DNA of 21,068 nt from Deltaproteobacteria bacterium. GTDB taxonomy: Bacteria; Myxococcota_A; UBA9160; UBA4427. The stretch is from positions 1 through 21,068 of the forward strand of contig DRKE01000066.1 in assembly GCA_011051925.1 (NCBI GenBank). Direction: 5' to 3'. Below are positions 1 to 7,788 of the stretch, piece by piece. Positions within the stretch are counted from its first letter, which is position 1; each line of letters opens with the position of its first letter. A program made the translations under genes and the position numbers. The notes beneath the pieces are model-generated. The model was not told the DNA's origin, ran no database searches, and saw only the letters and a list, made by a program, of their open reading frames with translations.

Positions 1-42
1 ACCCTTGATGAACTTCTCTTCGTCAGGGCTTCTGTCGTTCAT
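1..42 (-). CDS. 5' end of an unidentified gene, truncated by the window edge
   Basis: Reading the minus strand from 42 gives an ATG followed by 13 more open codons (MNDRSPDEEKFIKG) that run off the left edge. A purine-rich GGGGAG lies upstream of the ATG, so this is a plausible start. Fourteen residues are not enough to assign a family. The gene is divergent from the acyl-CoA dehydrogenase pair starting at 255 and shares the intergenic region with the GAGTATCCTC site, so it may belong to the same catabolic unit. That is inferred from position only. Confidence 0.5.
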   Translation of the reverse strand, partial: MNDRSPDEEKFIKG

Positions 43-254
43 GGTCCCGATTTCTCCCCGTCGCCACGGCGAAACGACCTTGCTCTTCCAGCGGAACTCG
101 AATAGAATATTAGAGTATCCTCTTTTAGGATGAATGTCACCTGGGCTCGAGCGAGCCAGCCGGAGGCCGGGCGCAGGAAGCCGACATCGGCGTTGCCCCG
201 CGGCCTTCCTGCCTCCGGCCCGGCGATCGAGAAGAGCAGAGGAGCGATCCGGGC
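43..254. promoter_or_regulatory. Divergent promoter region between the left-edge gene and the first ACAD pair
   Basis: This 212-base gap separates two divergently read genes. Its only AT-rich patch, about 101-131, holds the operator-like site described separately. The stretch from about 150 to 254 is GC-rich with no obvious promoter hexamers. AGGAG at about 239-243 lies some 11 bases before the ATG at 255 and probably serves as the ribosome binding site. No RNA gene or terminator is visible. Confidence 0.5.
105..131. promoter_or_regulatory. Operator-like site A (GAGTATCCTC core)
   Basis: GAATATTAGAGTATCCTC at 105-122 matches 16 of 18 bases of the site at 15427-15444, which has a perfect palindromic core GAGTATACTC. 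Here the core carries one mismatch. A second dyad overlaps it: ATCCT at 117-121 and AGGAT at 127-131, five bases apart. The site lies between divergent starts at 42 and 255. Its repetition in other divergent promoters of this window supports a transcription-factor site. The binding protein is not known; the FadR-type GntR protein at 19239-20066 is a candidate. Confidence 0.5.
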
Positions 255-1409
255 ATGTCGGCGTCGATGAGCATTGAAGACCGGTTGGCCGTGCGAGAGA
301 CATGCCGTTCCTTCCTCGAAGAGCGAAGCCCCGTTTCTCATGCAAGGGCGATCATGGACGACGGTCCCGGCGTCGATCCGATCCTCTGGAAGGAGATGGC
401 GGAACTCGGATGGTGCGGCGCGTTGATCCCCGAGGACTTCGGCGGCAGCGGGCTGGACCTGGAATTCATCGTCATCCTCATGGAAGAAACCGGACGGCAA
501 CTCGCCCCCTGTCCGATCTTCGCAAGCGCCCTCCTCGCCACATCCGCACTCCTCGAGGCCGGAAACGACGAGCTGAACGCGCGACTCCTTCCCGAACTCG
601 CTGCGGGTACTCGAATCGGCACCGTCGCGCTCTCCGACGCCGGCGCGCCACCCGACGGATCGGGAGTCTCCATCGAGGCTGACGAACATCAGGACATCGT
701 CCTGCTCTCCGGCTCGGCCGATTTCATTCCCGACCTGCACGTCGCCGATTTTACGATCGTCGCGGCACGCAGAGCCGATCGGACACTGGGGTTCTACCTG
801 CTCGATCACGGACTTTCGGGAGTCGAGCGAACCCCGAGAAGAATGGCCGACCTCACGCGCAGACTCGGAAGACTGCAACTCAAAAACGTCGAGCTGCCCC
901 GCTCCGCCGAACTCGTCGACCCGTCACGAGCCAGGCGTCTCGCTGGAAGACTGACCGATCTCGCCTGTCTGGGGCTCGCTGGAGATTGCGCGGGCGGGGC
1001 ACAGAAGCTCCTGGAAGCGAGCGTTGCGTTCGCGAAGACTCGCTTCCAGTTCGACCGACCGATCGGGTCCTTCCAGGCCGTCAAGCATCGCCTGGCCGAC
1101 ATGTATGTTCTCACCGAGACCTGCTCGGCCGCGACTGCGCGAGCCTGCCGACGACTGCTGGCGGACCCCGAATCGTCCACCGTCGCCTCGCTCGCAAAAT
1201 CGATCGCGTCGGATTCGTATTTCGAGATCGCCGAAAGCGCGATCCGCATCCATGGTGCCGTCGGACTGACCTGGGAATACGATCAACACCTCTACCTGAA
1301 ACGTGCACAGCTGAATCAACGCCTCTTCGGGGATTCCTCATGGCATCGCGATCGCATGTTGAGCCATTTCGTCGATCGAGAGCCGACCACGGAGCAGAAC
1401 GACTCATGA
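255..1409 (+). CDS. Acyl-CoA dehydrogenase-like subunit lacking the catalytic glutamate (pair 1)
   Basis: A 384-residue ACAD-fold protein. The C-terminal helical half is clear, with the flavin/dimer segment around R263-H278 (FDRPIGSFQAVKH) and the IHGAVGLTWEYDQHLYLKRA region at about 332-351. The glutamate used by isovaleryl-CoA dehydrogenase on helix G aligns with Ala237, and the position used by medium-chain ACAD falls in F-G-D at 358-360. Neither is Glu, so the chain is probably not catalytic alone. It overlaps the next ACAD gene by ATGA, which suggests coupled translation and a heteromer like the alpha2beta2 steroid enzymes (FadE26/27, FadE28/29 types). Start choice: ATG 255 after AGGAG; ATG 270 is possible. 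The substrate is unknown. Confidence 0.88.
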   Translation: MSASMSIEDRLAVRETCRSFLEERSPVSHARAIMDDGPGVDPILWKEMAELGWCGALIPEDFGGSGLDLEFIVILMEETGRQLAPCPIFASALLATSALLEAGNDELNARLLPELAAGTRIGTVALSDAGAPPDGSGVSIEADEHQDIVLLSGSADFIPDLHVADFTIVAARRADRTLGFYLLDHGLSGVERTPRRMADLTRRLGRLQLKNVELPRSAELVDPSRARRLAGRLTDLACLGLAGDCAGGAQKLLEASVAFAKTRFQFDRPIGSFQAVKHRLADMYVLTETCSAATARACRRLLADPESSTVASLAKSIASDSYFEIAESAIRIHGAVGLTWEYDQHLYLKRAQLNQRLFGDSSWHRDRMLSHFVDREPTTEQNDS

Positions 1410-2605
1410 CGGAAGACTCGGCCGAATCCGCCCGATACAGGGAACGTCTCCGCTCGTGGCTCGCCGAGCATTTTCCGCCCGACGGCCTCGAGCGTCGTGC
1501 CAGGAACGTCGTCGAGTTCGATCGATGGTGGTTGCGGGAACTCCACGAGGGCGGGTACCTGATCCCACGCTGGCCACGACGGGATGGCGGAGAAGATCTG
1601 AGCGTCGAACTCCAGCTCGTCCTCGCCGAGGAGATGAATCGAGCCCGAGCGCCGTTTCCACGAACATTCTACTGCGCGCTCCACCATGCCGGCGACGCCA
1701 TACGCGAATTCGGCTCGGAAGAACAGAAGTCCCGATTCATTCCGAAGATCCTTTCTGGCGAGTCGATCTGGTGCCAGGCATTTTCCGAACCGAACGCCGG
1801 ATCGGATCTTGCCAACATCCAGACGAGCGCGGTCCGATCGGGGCGTTCTTTCGTATTGAACGGCCAGAAAACCTGGTCGAGTGGTGCGACACGGGCCGAT
1901 CGCGCGATCCTACCGGCGCGTACGAACCCCGACGCACCGAAAAGAAAAGGCTTGAGTTATTTCCTGGTCGACCTGCACAGTCCCGGAATCGAGATTCGCC
2001 CCATCCGTCAGATGAACGGAAACACGGGTTTCGCCGAAATCTTCCTCAACGACGTCGTCGTTCCGGAGCAAGACCTTCTCGCAGAAGAGGGAATGGGCTG
2101 GTCGATCATTCGAACCACCTTGAACAACGAGCGGGGCCCGGGTTTTCTCGGGTTCGCCGCAGAAACACGCGAACGGATTCAGGTGCTCATTCGGGAATCC
2201 CAAGATCGCTCCCTCCTTTTTTCGAACGAAGCGGGATGGTCGGATTTTCGCCAGGAACTCGCTTCCGAGTACGCGGCAGCCGAGGTGCTGGATGAATTTT
2301 GCACGCGCCTCCTGTCTGAACTGCGCGAAACGGGCGAGATCGGCCATGTCGCATCCCTTCTCAAGCTCTATCAGAGTGAACTTCTTCGGCGCGTCACCGC
2401 CTCCGCCCTGCGCGCCGAGGGTCTACAGGGACTCCTCTGGACGAACCAGGCACCTTCCGACGAGGAAGATGGAGAAGGGTGGCTGCACGAATACCTGACA
2501 TCCTGGATCTACATCATCGGAGGAGGCACGAACGAGATCCAGCGCAACAGCATCTCGGAAGGGATCCTCGGGTTGCCCCGAGAACCGCGACCCTCGGTTT
2601 CCTGA
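1406..2605 (+). CDS. Acyl-CoA dehydrogenase, putative catalytic subunit (pair 1)
   Basis: A 399-residue ACAD that should oxidise an acyl-CoA to the 2-enoyl-CoA using FAD. It has an N-terminal helical domain, the middle-domain FAD/substrate segment at about 124-142 (QAFSEPNAGSDLANIQTSA), the NGQKTW strand at about 152, and a C-terminal GGGTNEIQRNSISEGILGLPR. The medium-chain-type Glu is replaced by Gly in that last motif. Glu242, in T-L-N-N-E-R, aligns with the helix-G catalytic Glu of isovaleryl-CoA dehydrogenase and FadE26-type subunits. The ATG overlaps the stop of the preceding gene (ATGA, 1406-1409); an open frame continues upstream to 986 but lies inside that gene. It ends 25 bases before the convergent sulfatase-like gene. 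No strong terminator is seen between them. Confidence 0.9.
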   Translation: MTEDSAESARYRERLRSWLAEHFPPDGLERRARNVVEFDRWWLRELHEGGYLIPRWPRRDGGEDLSVELQLVLAEEMNRARAPFPRTFYCALHHAGDAIREFGSEEQKSRFIPKILSGESIWCQAFSEPNAGSDLANIQTSAVRSGRSFVLNGQKTWSSGATRADRAILPARTNPDAPKRKGLSYFLVDLHSPGIEIRPIRQMNGNTGFAEIFLNDVVVPEQDLLAEEGMGWSIIRTTLNNERGPGFLGFAAETRERIQVLIRESQDRSLLFSNEAGWSDFRQELASEYAAAEVLDEFCTRLLSELRETGEIGHVASLLKLYQSELLRRVTASALRAEGLQGLLWTNQAPSDEEDGEGWLHEYLTSWIYIIGGGTNEIQRNSISEGILGLPREPRPSVS

Positions 2606-2630
2606 TCCGATCATCGCACCGGCTCCGGCT

Positions 2631-4025
2631 TCACTCGATCTGATAGCCCAGGGCCCTGAGTTGATTGAGCAACATGTCGTCGACTTCGATTTCCCGCGCG
2701 CCCCAGGGCGAGTCCAGCGTGTTCTCGTATTCCCGAACCCACGATCGGAATTCCGACGCCTTCTCGACGAGTACGTCGGACAGGTCGTGCTGCTCGTCGG
2801 GATCGGTTTCGAGGTCGTAGAGTTCGAAGAGTTCGTCGTCTCCGTTGTTCGAGATCCCGCGATAGCGCCCCTTCGCGATTCCGATGATCTGATACGGGGA
2901 CTGATTCATCCGGCCCCACGTACCATCCAGATGCGAGACCTGCAGCCGCTCCTCGCCGGTGGATTGCCTGCCCTTCGCAGCCCATCGGATATCCGCAACC
3001 AGGGATCGACCGTCCGACTCGGGCTGGGGCGTGCCATCGAGCAGTTCCAGCAGCGTCGGCCAGATGTCGACGTTCTGGCTGGGCGTTTCGACGACGATGC
3101 CCTCTTCGAGCGAGAACGGAAGGCTCACGATCAACGGCGTCCTGGTCACCTCGCCATAGACGTTCCGTGCGTGCCCCTCCGTGCCGTGCTCCAGGAACGC
3201 CTCCCCATGATCGGATGCGATGACGACGATCGTCCGATCGAGCAGCCTCCGCCTCCTGAGCGTGTCGACGATGGAACCGATGATCCGGTCGGTCCAGTGA
3301 ATCGCGTTGTCGTAGAAATCGCTGTACGTCGTACCGAATCTCGCTGACTCCAGGTCCGACACGTACTGATGTACATCCATGAGATGCAGATACAGGAACC
3401 AACGTTCGTCCCGCTCGAGCGTCCGCATGAACTCTTCGGCCGATCGCGCCACGTCCAGATCCGAACCCGGAAGCTTCACCGCCGGATTCTCGCGCCGCGC
3501 TTCTCGAGGGAGATTCTTCGACACGGGCCGCGTGTAGAATTCGAAACCCTGCGCGAACCCGAAATTCGGCGCCACCCAGCCATTGCGCCAGATCGCGGCA
3601 GTTCGGAACCCGGCCTCCCTCAATACCTCGGCTGGCATCATCGCCTCTTCCGGGATTGCATGTGAGTACCGGAGGACTCCCGTTCGCGCCGGATAGAGGC
3701 TGGTCCAGAGTGAAGCCATCGAAGCCTTGGTCCAAGAAGACTGCGATCGATGGTTCGCGAACCGAATTCCATTGCGAGCGAGCGCGTCGATGTTCGGGCT
3801 CGTCTCTCGTTCGTATCCGTAGCAACTCAGACGATCCGCTCGCAGGGTGTCGATGAGAATGAACAGGACGTTGACGTCGTCCCTCTCCTTCAGGGACGTG
3901 AGATCCTCCACCGTTCCGCCCGGGCGCAGCGGCACGAAATCGAACTGGGTAAGAACGAAGAGAATGACAATCGAAAGGGGCGCGACAGCGAGAAACCATC
4001 GCGATCGGAGGGAATCCGCCTTCAT
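2631..4025 (-). CDS. Membrane-anchored sulfatase-like hydrolase with Thr at the nucleophile position
   Basis: A 464-residue alkaline-phosphatase-superfamily protein of the sulfatase family. Residues about 11-29 form one hydrophobic segment (signal anchor), putting the enzyme in the periplasm. Metal-site landmarks are D59 in FILIDTLRAD, D217/H219 in HLMDVHQ, D272-H273-G274-E275, and H280/H285. The segment that carries the formylglycine Cys or Ser in true sulfatases (C/S-x-P-S-R) reads W98-T99-K-A-S-M-A-S-L, so Thr is the likely nucleophile. Thr cannot become formylglycine. Thr is typical of phosphoethanolamine and phosphoglycerol transferases, so the product may act on phospho-substrates rather than sulfate esters. 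It is the last gene of the five-gene envelope operon; its ATG overlaps the TPR gene stop by ATGA. Confidence 0.88.
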   Translation of the reverse strand: MKADSLRSRWFLAVAPLSIVILFVLTQFDFVPLRPGGTVEDLTSLKERDDVNVLFILIDTLRADRLSCYGYERETSPNIDALARNGIRFANHRSQSSWTKASMASLWTSLYPARTGVLRYSHAIPEEAMMPAEVLREAGFRTAAIWRNGWVAPNFGFAQGFEFYTRPVSKNLPREARRENPAVKLPGSDLDVARSAEEFMRTLERDERWFLYLHLMDVHQYVSDLESARFGTTYSDFYDNAIHWTDRIIGSIVDTLRRRRLLDRTIVVIASDHGEAFLEHGTEGHARNVYGEVTRTPLIVSLPFSLEEGIVVETPSQNVDIWPTLLELLDGTPQPESDGRSLVADIRWAAKGRQSTGEERLQVSHLDGTWGRMNQSPYQIIGIAKGRYRGISNNGDDELFELYDLETDPDEQHDLSDVLVEKASEFRSWVREYENTLDSPWGAREIEVDDMLLNQLRALGYQIE

Positions 4026-6442
4026 GACCCTGTTCCCGATTGGACGATCTCCAGTCTTTCTTCGATACGGGAGATGAGGTTCCGTGCATCTTCGACCTCT
4101 TCGAAGCCGCCGCTTTCGATAGCCGACCTGAGTGCCGATACCGCTTCGGAATCCCTCCCGATCGAAAGCAACGCATTCGCGAGCTGATAGTAGGTCGCCC
4201 CGCTCGTACGGCCCGTCGCGATTGCCCTCTTCATCGTCTCGACCGAAGATCGTCCGTCACCCCGGGCCAGCTCGATTCGGCCCTTCAGTTCCAGGGCGCT
4301 CGCGTCTCCGAACACCGCCGCCCTCGTCGCAGCCGCCAGGGCGGCCGGGGTGGGACCGTCTCGGGAAAAGAGAAGCACCGCGAGATCTCGGGCAGCGGCG
4401 ACGTTCAGGGGATCCTTCACCAGGAGCGCGGACAAGCGCCCTTCGGCCTCGGTCGTGCGCTCGGGATCCCGTAGCAGCAGCTTCGCCGCCTCATAGGCTG
4501 CTTCTAACGACGCCGGTTCCAACGCCGAGATCCGATCGAAGAGCCGGACCGCCTCGTCGATCCGACCCTGAACCGACGCGAGCCTGGCTTGACCCTTGAG
4601 CGCCCGGACGTTGTCCGGATCGATCTCGATCGCCTTCGAAAACTCCTCCTCGGCGACGGCCCGCATCCCGATACGCCTGAGCAGATCGGCGTACAATGCG
4701 TGGAGATCGGCACTATCACGGGCGTTTTCGAGCGCTTCGCGCGCCCTCCTCGACGCTCGCTCGCGATGCCCCGACTCCATTTCGAATTCGATCACGGCAT
4801 CGAGAGCTGCGATGTTCGCGGCATCGTTCAGATCCAGCCCCGAATCGACGATCGCATCGATGGCTGCCCGTGGCCCGGCCTGCTCACGGATGAAACCGGC
4901 TTGCATGGCCAGAGCGACCGCGGATTGTCCTTCCAGGTTGGCCAGGGTGAGCAAGGCACCCCGAACGATCTCCTGGGATCCCAACCGACTGCCCAGCCGA
5001 GCGGCCATCTTGTAGCCCTCGGGATCGAATCGATTGTGCAGGATGTGGATCTGGACGAAATTGAGCGCCGCGTCGAAGAATCCCATCGCCTCCTGGAAGC
5101 GAGCGACACGCCAGGCAGCGTCCGTACGATCCGGGCGTTTTTCCGTTTCTTCGATTCGTACCGTTTCCAGGTAGTGCTGTGCGGCCTGGTCCAGGCGACC
5201 GAGCCGATCGGCGGCCTGCCCCGCGAGCCAACGGACCGTCGCGTTGTCCGGCCATGCTCGAATACCCGACTCGAAAGACTCGAGAGCGGCCGCCGCGTCG
5301 CCTTTCGCCAACAAGACTCTTCCGATGACCAGTTCTCGATAGCCGGGCTCGAGATCCCTACCGAGATCGAGGGCGCGGTCGAGTTCTCCGACTTCGATCA
5401 GCGTGTCGGCATAGGCGAGGGCAATCGTCGTCGGAACGTCCTCGATTCCGGACATCGCATCTTCGAGAGCAGATCGCGCTTCCTCGAATCTCCCGTGCCT
5501 CCAATAGAAATCATAGAGAGCGAACGACGAATTGGCAGACCCTGCGCCGCCTTCTGCTGCTTCGACCAGCATCGATTCCGCTTCGGCAAGGAATCCGTCC
5601 TTCTCCAGCCGCTGGATGAGGGCAGAGCGGATGTTCGGATCTTCCGGAGCGAGGCGATGAGCCGCCTCCAGGATTTCACGAGCGCGTTCCGGCCGACCGG
5701 CTCCGAGATAGTACTCGACGGCGCCGCGCAACACGAGTGGATCGACCGGAAACTGTTTCAGACAGGCTTCGATGAGGCTTTTCGAACCTTCCTGGTCCCC
5801 ACTCTCGAGAGTGAAGCGTGCCTCGACCACGCACATCCGCCCCCGGAATTCCGGTTCGTACGCATCAGGATCTGCATCCAGTCTCGCCCGAATGTCGTCG
5901 AACACGCCTGCCGCTTCAGTCGCTCTCTCCAGCTCCAGAAGCGCCGTCAACTTGGTGACGAGCGTATCGAGTCGATCCGGATCCTTGTCGAGAAGACGAT
6001 CGAGATCTTCCAGTGCTTCGACTTCCCGCTGTGCCTGGACATAGGCCTTTGCTCGAATCGCCAAGGCCGTCTCGTTCTCGCTGTCCTGTCGGAGAACTTC
6101 CGTCGCGGCGACGACCGAATCATCGGCGTTTCCGGTTGCGAGCAACACCTTCGCCAGCGCGAGTCCGGCGGGAACCGCGTATTCGGGATCGGACGCAGCT
6201 TTGCGCAGAGGCCAGACTGCCAGCACGGACTCGCCTGCGCCGACCAGGAGATCACCGTAAAGAATCTGCAATTCCGACTGGTTCGGGTTCTCGTCCAGCA
6301 GCTCCCGCGCTCTCTGCAATGCCGCCGCCGGGTCACCATCGCGTGCCAGCTCAGTGACCTCGGCGACGGGATCCAACGGTTTGCATGCCGTCGTTGCCAG
6401 AGCGAGGAAGCCAGTCGTCGCGACGATCAATCCCTTTCTCAT
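4022..6442 (-). CDS. TPR-repeat lipoprotein, possibly PrsT-like
   Basis: An 806-residue lipoprotein. The N-terminus MRKGLIVATTGFLALATTAC is a lipoprotein signal with the acylated cysteine at 20 (the -3 Thr is atypical). The +2 residue is Lys, which by the E. coli rule favours the outer membrane. The rest is alpha-helical tetratricopeptide repeats, e.g. YGDLLVGAGESVLAVWPLRK, AKAYVQAQREVEALEDLDRL and YADLLRRIGMRAVAEEEFSK, each near 34 residues. Size and architecture recall PrsT, the TPR protein of exosortase/PEP-CTERM loci, and a PEP-CTERM protein lies at 11193. The assignment is tentative. The frame is open up to 6676, but the ATG at 6442 follows a strong GGAGGAGGAAAC and fits the signal peptide. 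Both ends overlap neighbours by ATGA, so expression is probably coupled. Confidence 0.88.
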   Translation of the reverse strand: MRKGLIVATTGFLALATTACKPLDPVAEVTELARDGDPAAALQRARELLDENPNQSELQILYGDLLVGAGESVLAVWPLRKAASDPEYAVPAGLALAKVLLATGNADDSVVAATEVLRQDSENETALAIRAKAYVQAQREVEALEDLDRLLDKDPDRLDTLVTKLTALLELERATEAAGVFDDIRARLDADPDAYEPEFRGRMCVVEARFTLESGDQEGSKSLIEACLKQFPVDPLVLRGAVEYYLGAGRPERAREILEAAHRLAPEDPNIRSALIQRLEKDGFLAEAESMLVEAAEGGAGSANSSFALYDFYWRHGRFEEARSALEDAMSGIEDVPTTIALAYADTLIEVGELDRALDLGRDLEPGYRELVIGRVLLAKGDAAAALESFESGIRAWPDNATVRWLAGQAADRLGRLDQAAQHYLETVRIEETEKRPDRTDAAWRVARFQEAMGFFDAALNFVQIHILHNRFDPEGYKMAARLGSRLGSQEIVRGALLTLANLEGQSAVALAMQAGFIREQAGPRAAIDAIVDSGLDLNDAANIAALDAVIEFEMESGHRERASRRAREALENARDSADLHALYADLLRRIGMRAVAEEEFSKAIEIDPDNVRALKGQARLASVQGRIDEAVRLFDRISALEPASLEAAYEAAKLLLRDPERTTEAEGRLSALLVKDPLNVAAARDLAVLLFSRDGPTPAALAAATRAAVFGDASALELKGRIELARGDGRSSVETMKRAIATGRTSGATYYQLANALLSIGRDSEAVSALRSAIESGGFEEVEDARNLISRIEERLEIVQSGTGS

Positions 6443-7779
6443 GTTTCCTCCTCCGCGGCCACCGATCCAGATCGGTCCCCACCCGCTGCCGAATTCGGCT
6501 GGATTCCATCCCGACCGGAAAGGGGTGACCTGCTCGTCGACTCCGCACTCGACCTTCGCACCGCGCGGCCGCCTGCGCGCCGAAGCCGTCTCGCCTCGAT
6601 CTCGGCCCGAAGCGCCCCGGAATCGGCATCGCGTTCCAGCCATGCGTCTGCGGCCGCACGATCCTCCTTCATCCACTTGCCGATGATATTGACCAGTTCC
6701 CTGCGCCTTTGCTTCGGGTCGGCCATGCCCCTGGCGACGACGGCGGCGGCTTCGGGCTCCCGATCGACCAGATAGTTGGCAAGTTGTGCTCGAGCCGGAT
6801 CGAGCGGTTCTCCTTCAGTCTGGTTCAGGAGCCATTCTCGAGCTGCTTCCGGGTCGCTCTCGTACCACCCCTGAAACGCAAAACTCACCGCGAAATGGCG
6901 GCTTCGCCCCTCTGGCAGCCGGCTCGCCCACACGAGAGCCGCCTCGGGCTCTTTCGTCGCCCACTTCCGAGCGAGAACCCGCATTCCGGCGCCTCCGAAC
7001 CAGCGATCGACATCCTCCTCCAACCACGCGATCGTACGCTCGCGATCGGCCGGCTCCAGAACCAGCGCTGCTTTTCGATACGCCACACCCTTGTAGTTCG
7101 CCTCGGCCTTCTCCGGAACCGCGCTTGCCCATCGCCTGACCGCGTCGGGGCCCTCCTCGCTCAAGATCGCTTCCGCGAGCTCGTACGTGAGCACCTCGCG
7201 ATCGAAATTCGGAGGCATCTCTTCAATGAATTGCCCTGCGCCCTCCAGATCACCGTTGTGGATCCATCCTCTGGCGAGTTCCCGTACGAGTATCACACCC
7301 AGAGAACCCTCTTGATCCGAAAGCATGTCGACAACGACGTGTTTCGCTTCGACCGGATTCCGCCGAGCCATCAACGACACCGCGCGAGAGGCTCCGGCCG
7401 TGCGAGCCCCACCGGAGGGCCAACTCATCGCCTGCTCCAGAGCCGCGCGGCTGTCGAAACGCGCCCATGCGTCGACGAACATGCGAATCTCGTACGGCGC
7501 CAGATCATCGATGGAACGACCGAGCAGATCGGCAATCGCATCGACGTTCGATTCGTCGATCTCCACGAACGCCTGACCCAGCCGTCGTGCCCGATCTGCC
7601 CGTCCCTGCTCGATCTTCAATGCTGAACCGATCAGATCCGCTGGTCGAAGAGGGCCAGCATCATCTTCCCGAATGCCCGGCGGACTCCCGTCAAAATGCC
7701 GGCCGATCAGGAACGCGAGCAGAATCGAGAACAATACGACGAAAGGTTGAACAGCTTTGGGCATCTGAGAGACCGCCAT
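6439..7779 (-). CDS. Membrane-anchored helical-repeat protein with W-(x)n-DPEAA-type repeats
   Basis: A 446-residue protein with an N-terminal hydrophobic segment (about 11-27) that looks like an uncleaved anchor. The remainder carries degenerate helical repeats of roughly 30-40 residues marked by Trp and by (D/E)PEAA, e.g. KWATKEPEAALVWASRLPEG (272-291), GWYESDPEAAREW (304-316), VDREPEAAAVVARG (338-351) and KWMKEDRAAADAWL (368-381). Such repeats are known in uncharacterised envelope proteins and probably form a solenoid for protein contacts. The last 50 residues are Arg/Ser/Gly-rich and likely disordered. I recognise no catalytic motif. The start lies 9 bases after the receptor stop; ATG 7779 or 7764 are both possible and neither has a strong ribosome binding site. 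The stop overlaps the TPR lipoprotein start by ATGA. Confidence 0.8.
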   Translation of the reverse strand: MAVSQMPKAVQPFVVLFSILLAFLIGRHFDGSPPGIREDDAGPLRPADLIGSALKIEQGRADRARRLGQAFVEIDESNVDAIADLLGRSIDDLAPYEIRMFVDAWARFDSRAALEQAMSWPSGGARTAGASRAVSLMARRNPVEAKHVVVDMLSDQEGSLGVILVRELARGWIHNGDLEGAGQFIEEMPPNFDREVLTYELAEAILSEEGPDAVRRWASAVPEKAEANYKGVAYRKAALVLEPADRERTIAWLEEDVDRWFGGAGMRVLARKWATKEPEAALVWASRLPEGRSRHFAVSFAFQGWYESDPEAAREWLLNQTEGEPLDPARAQLANYLVDREPEAAAVVARGMADPKQRRRELVNIIGKWMKEDRAAADAWLERDADSGALRAEIEARRLRRAGGRAVRRSSAESTSRSPLSGRDGIQPNSAAGGDRSGSVAAEEET

Positions 7780-7788
7780 GGTTTGAAG

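Noticed and set aside
986..1405. 140-codon upstream extension of the second ACAD in pair 1
   Set aside because: It lies inside the preceding ACAD gene out of frame. The ATGA overlap start gives a normal family length.
6443..6676. 78-codon N-terminal extension of the TPR protein
   Set aside because: It would bury the lipoprotein signal internally and overlaps the preceding gene; ATG 6442 has a very strong ribosome binding site.
4589..6775. Long plus-strand open frame (728 codons) antisense to the TPR gene
   Set aside because: It mirrors the codon structure of the TPR lipoprotein gene, shows no domain, and the minus-strand reading has a signal peptide, repeats and a strong ribosome binding site.
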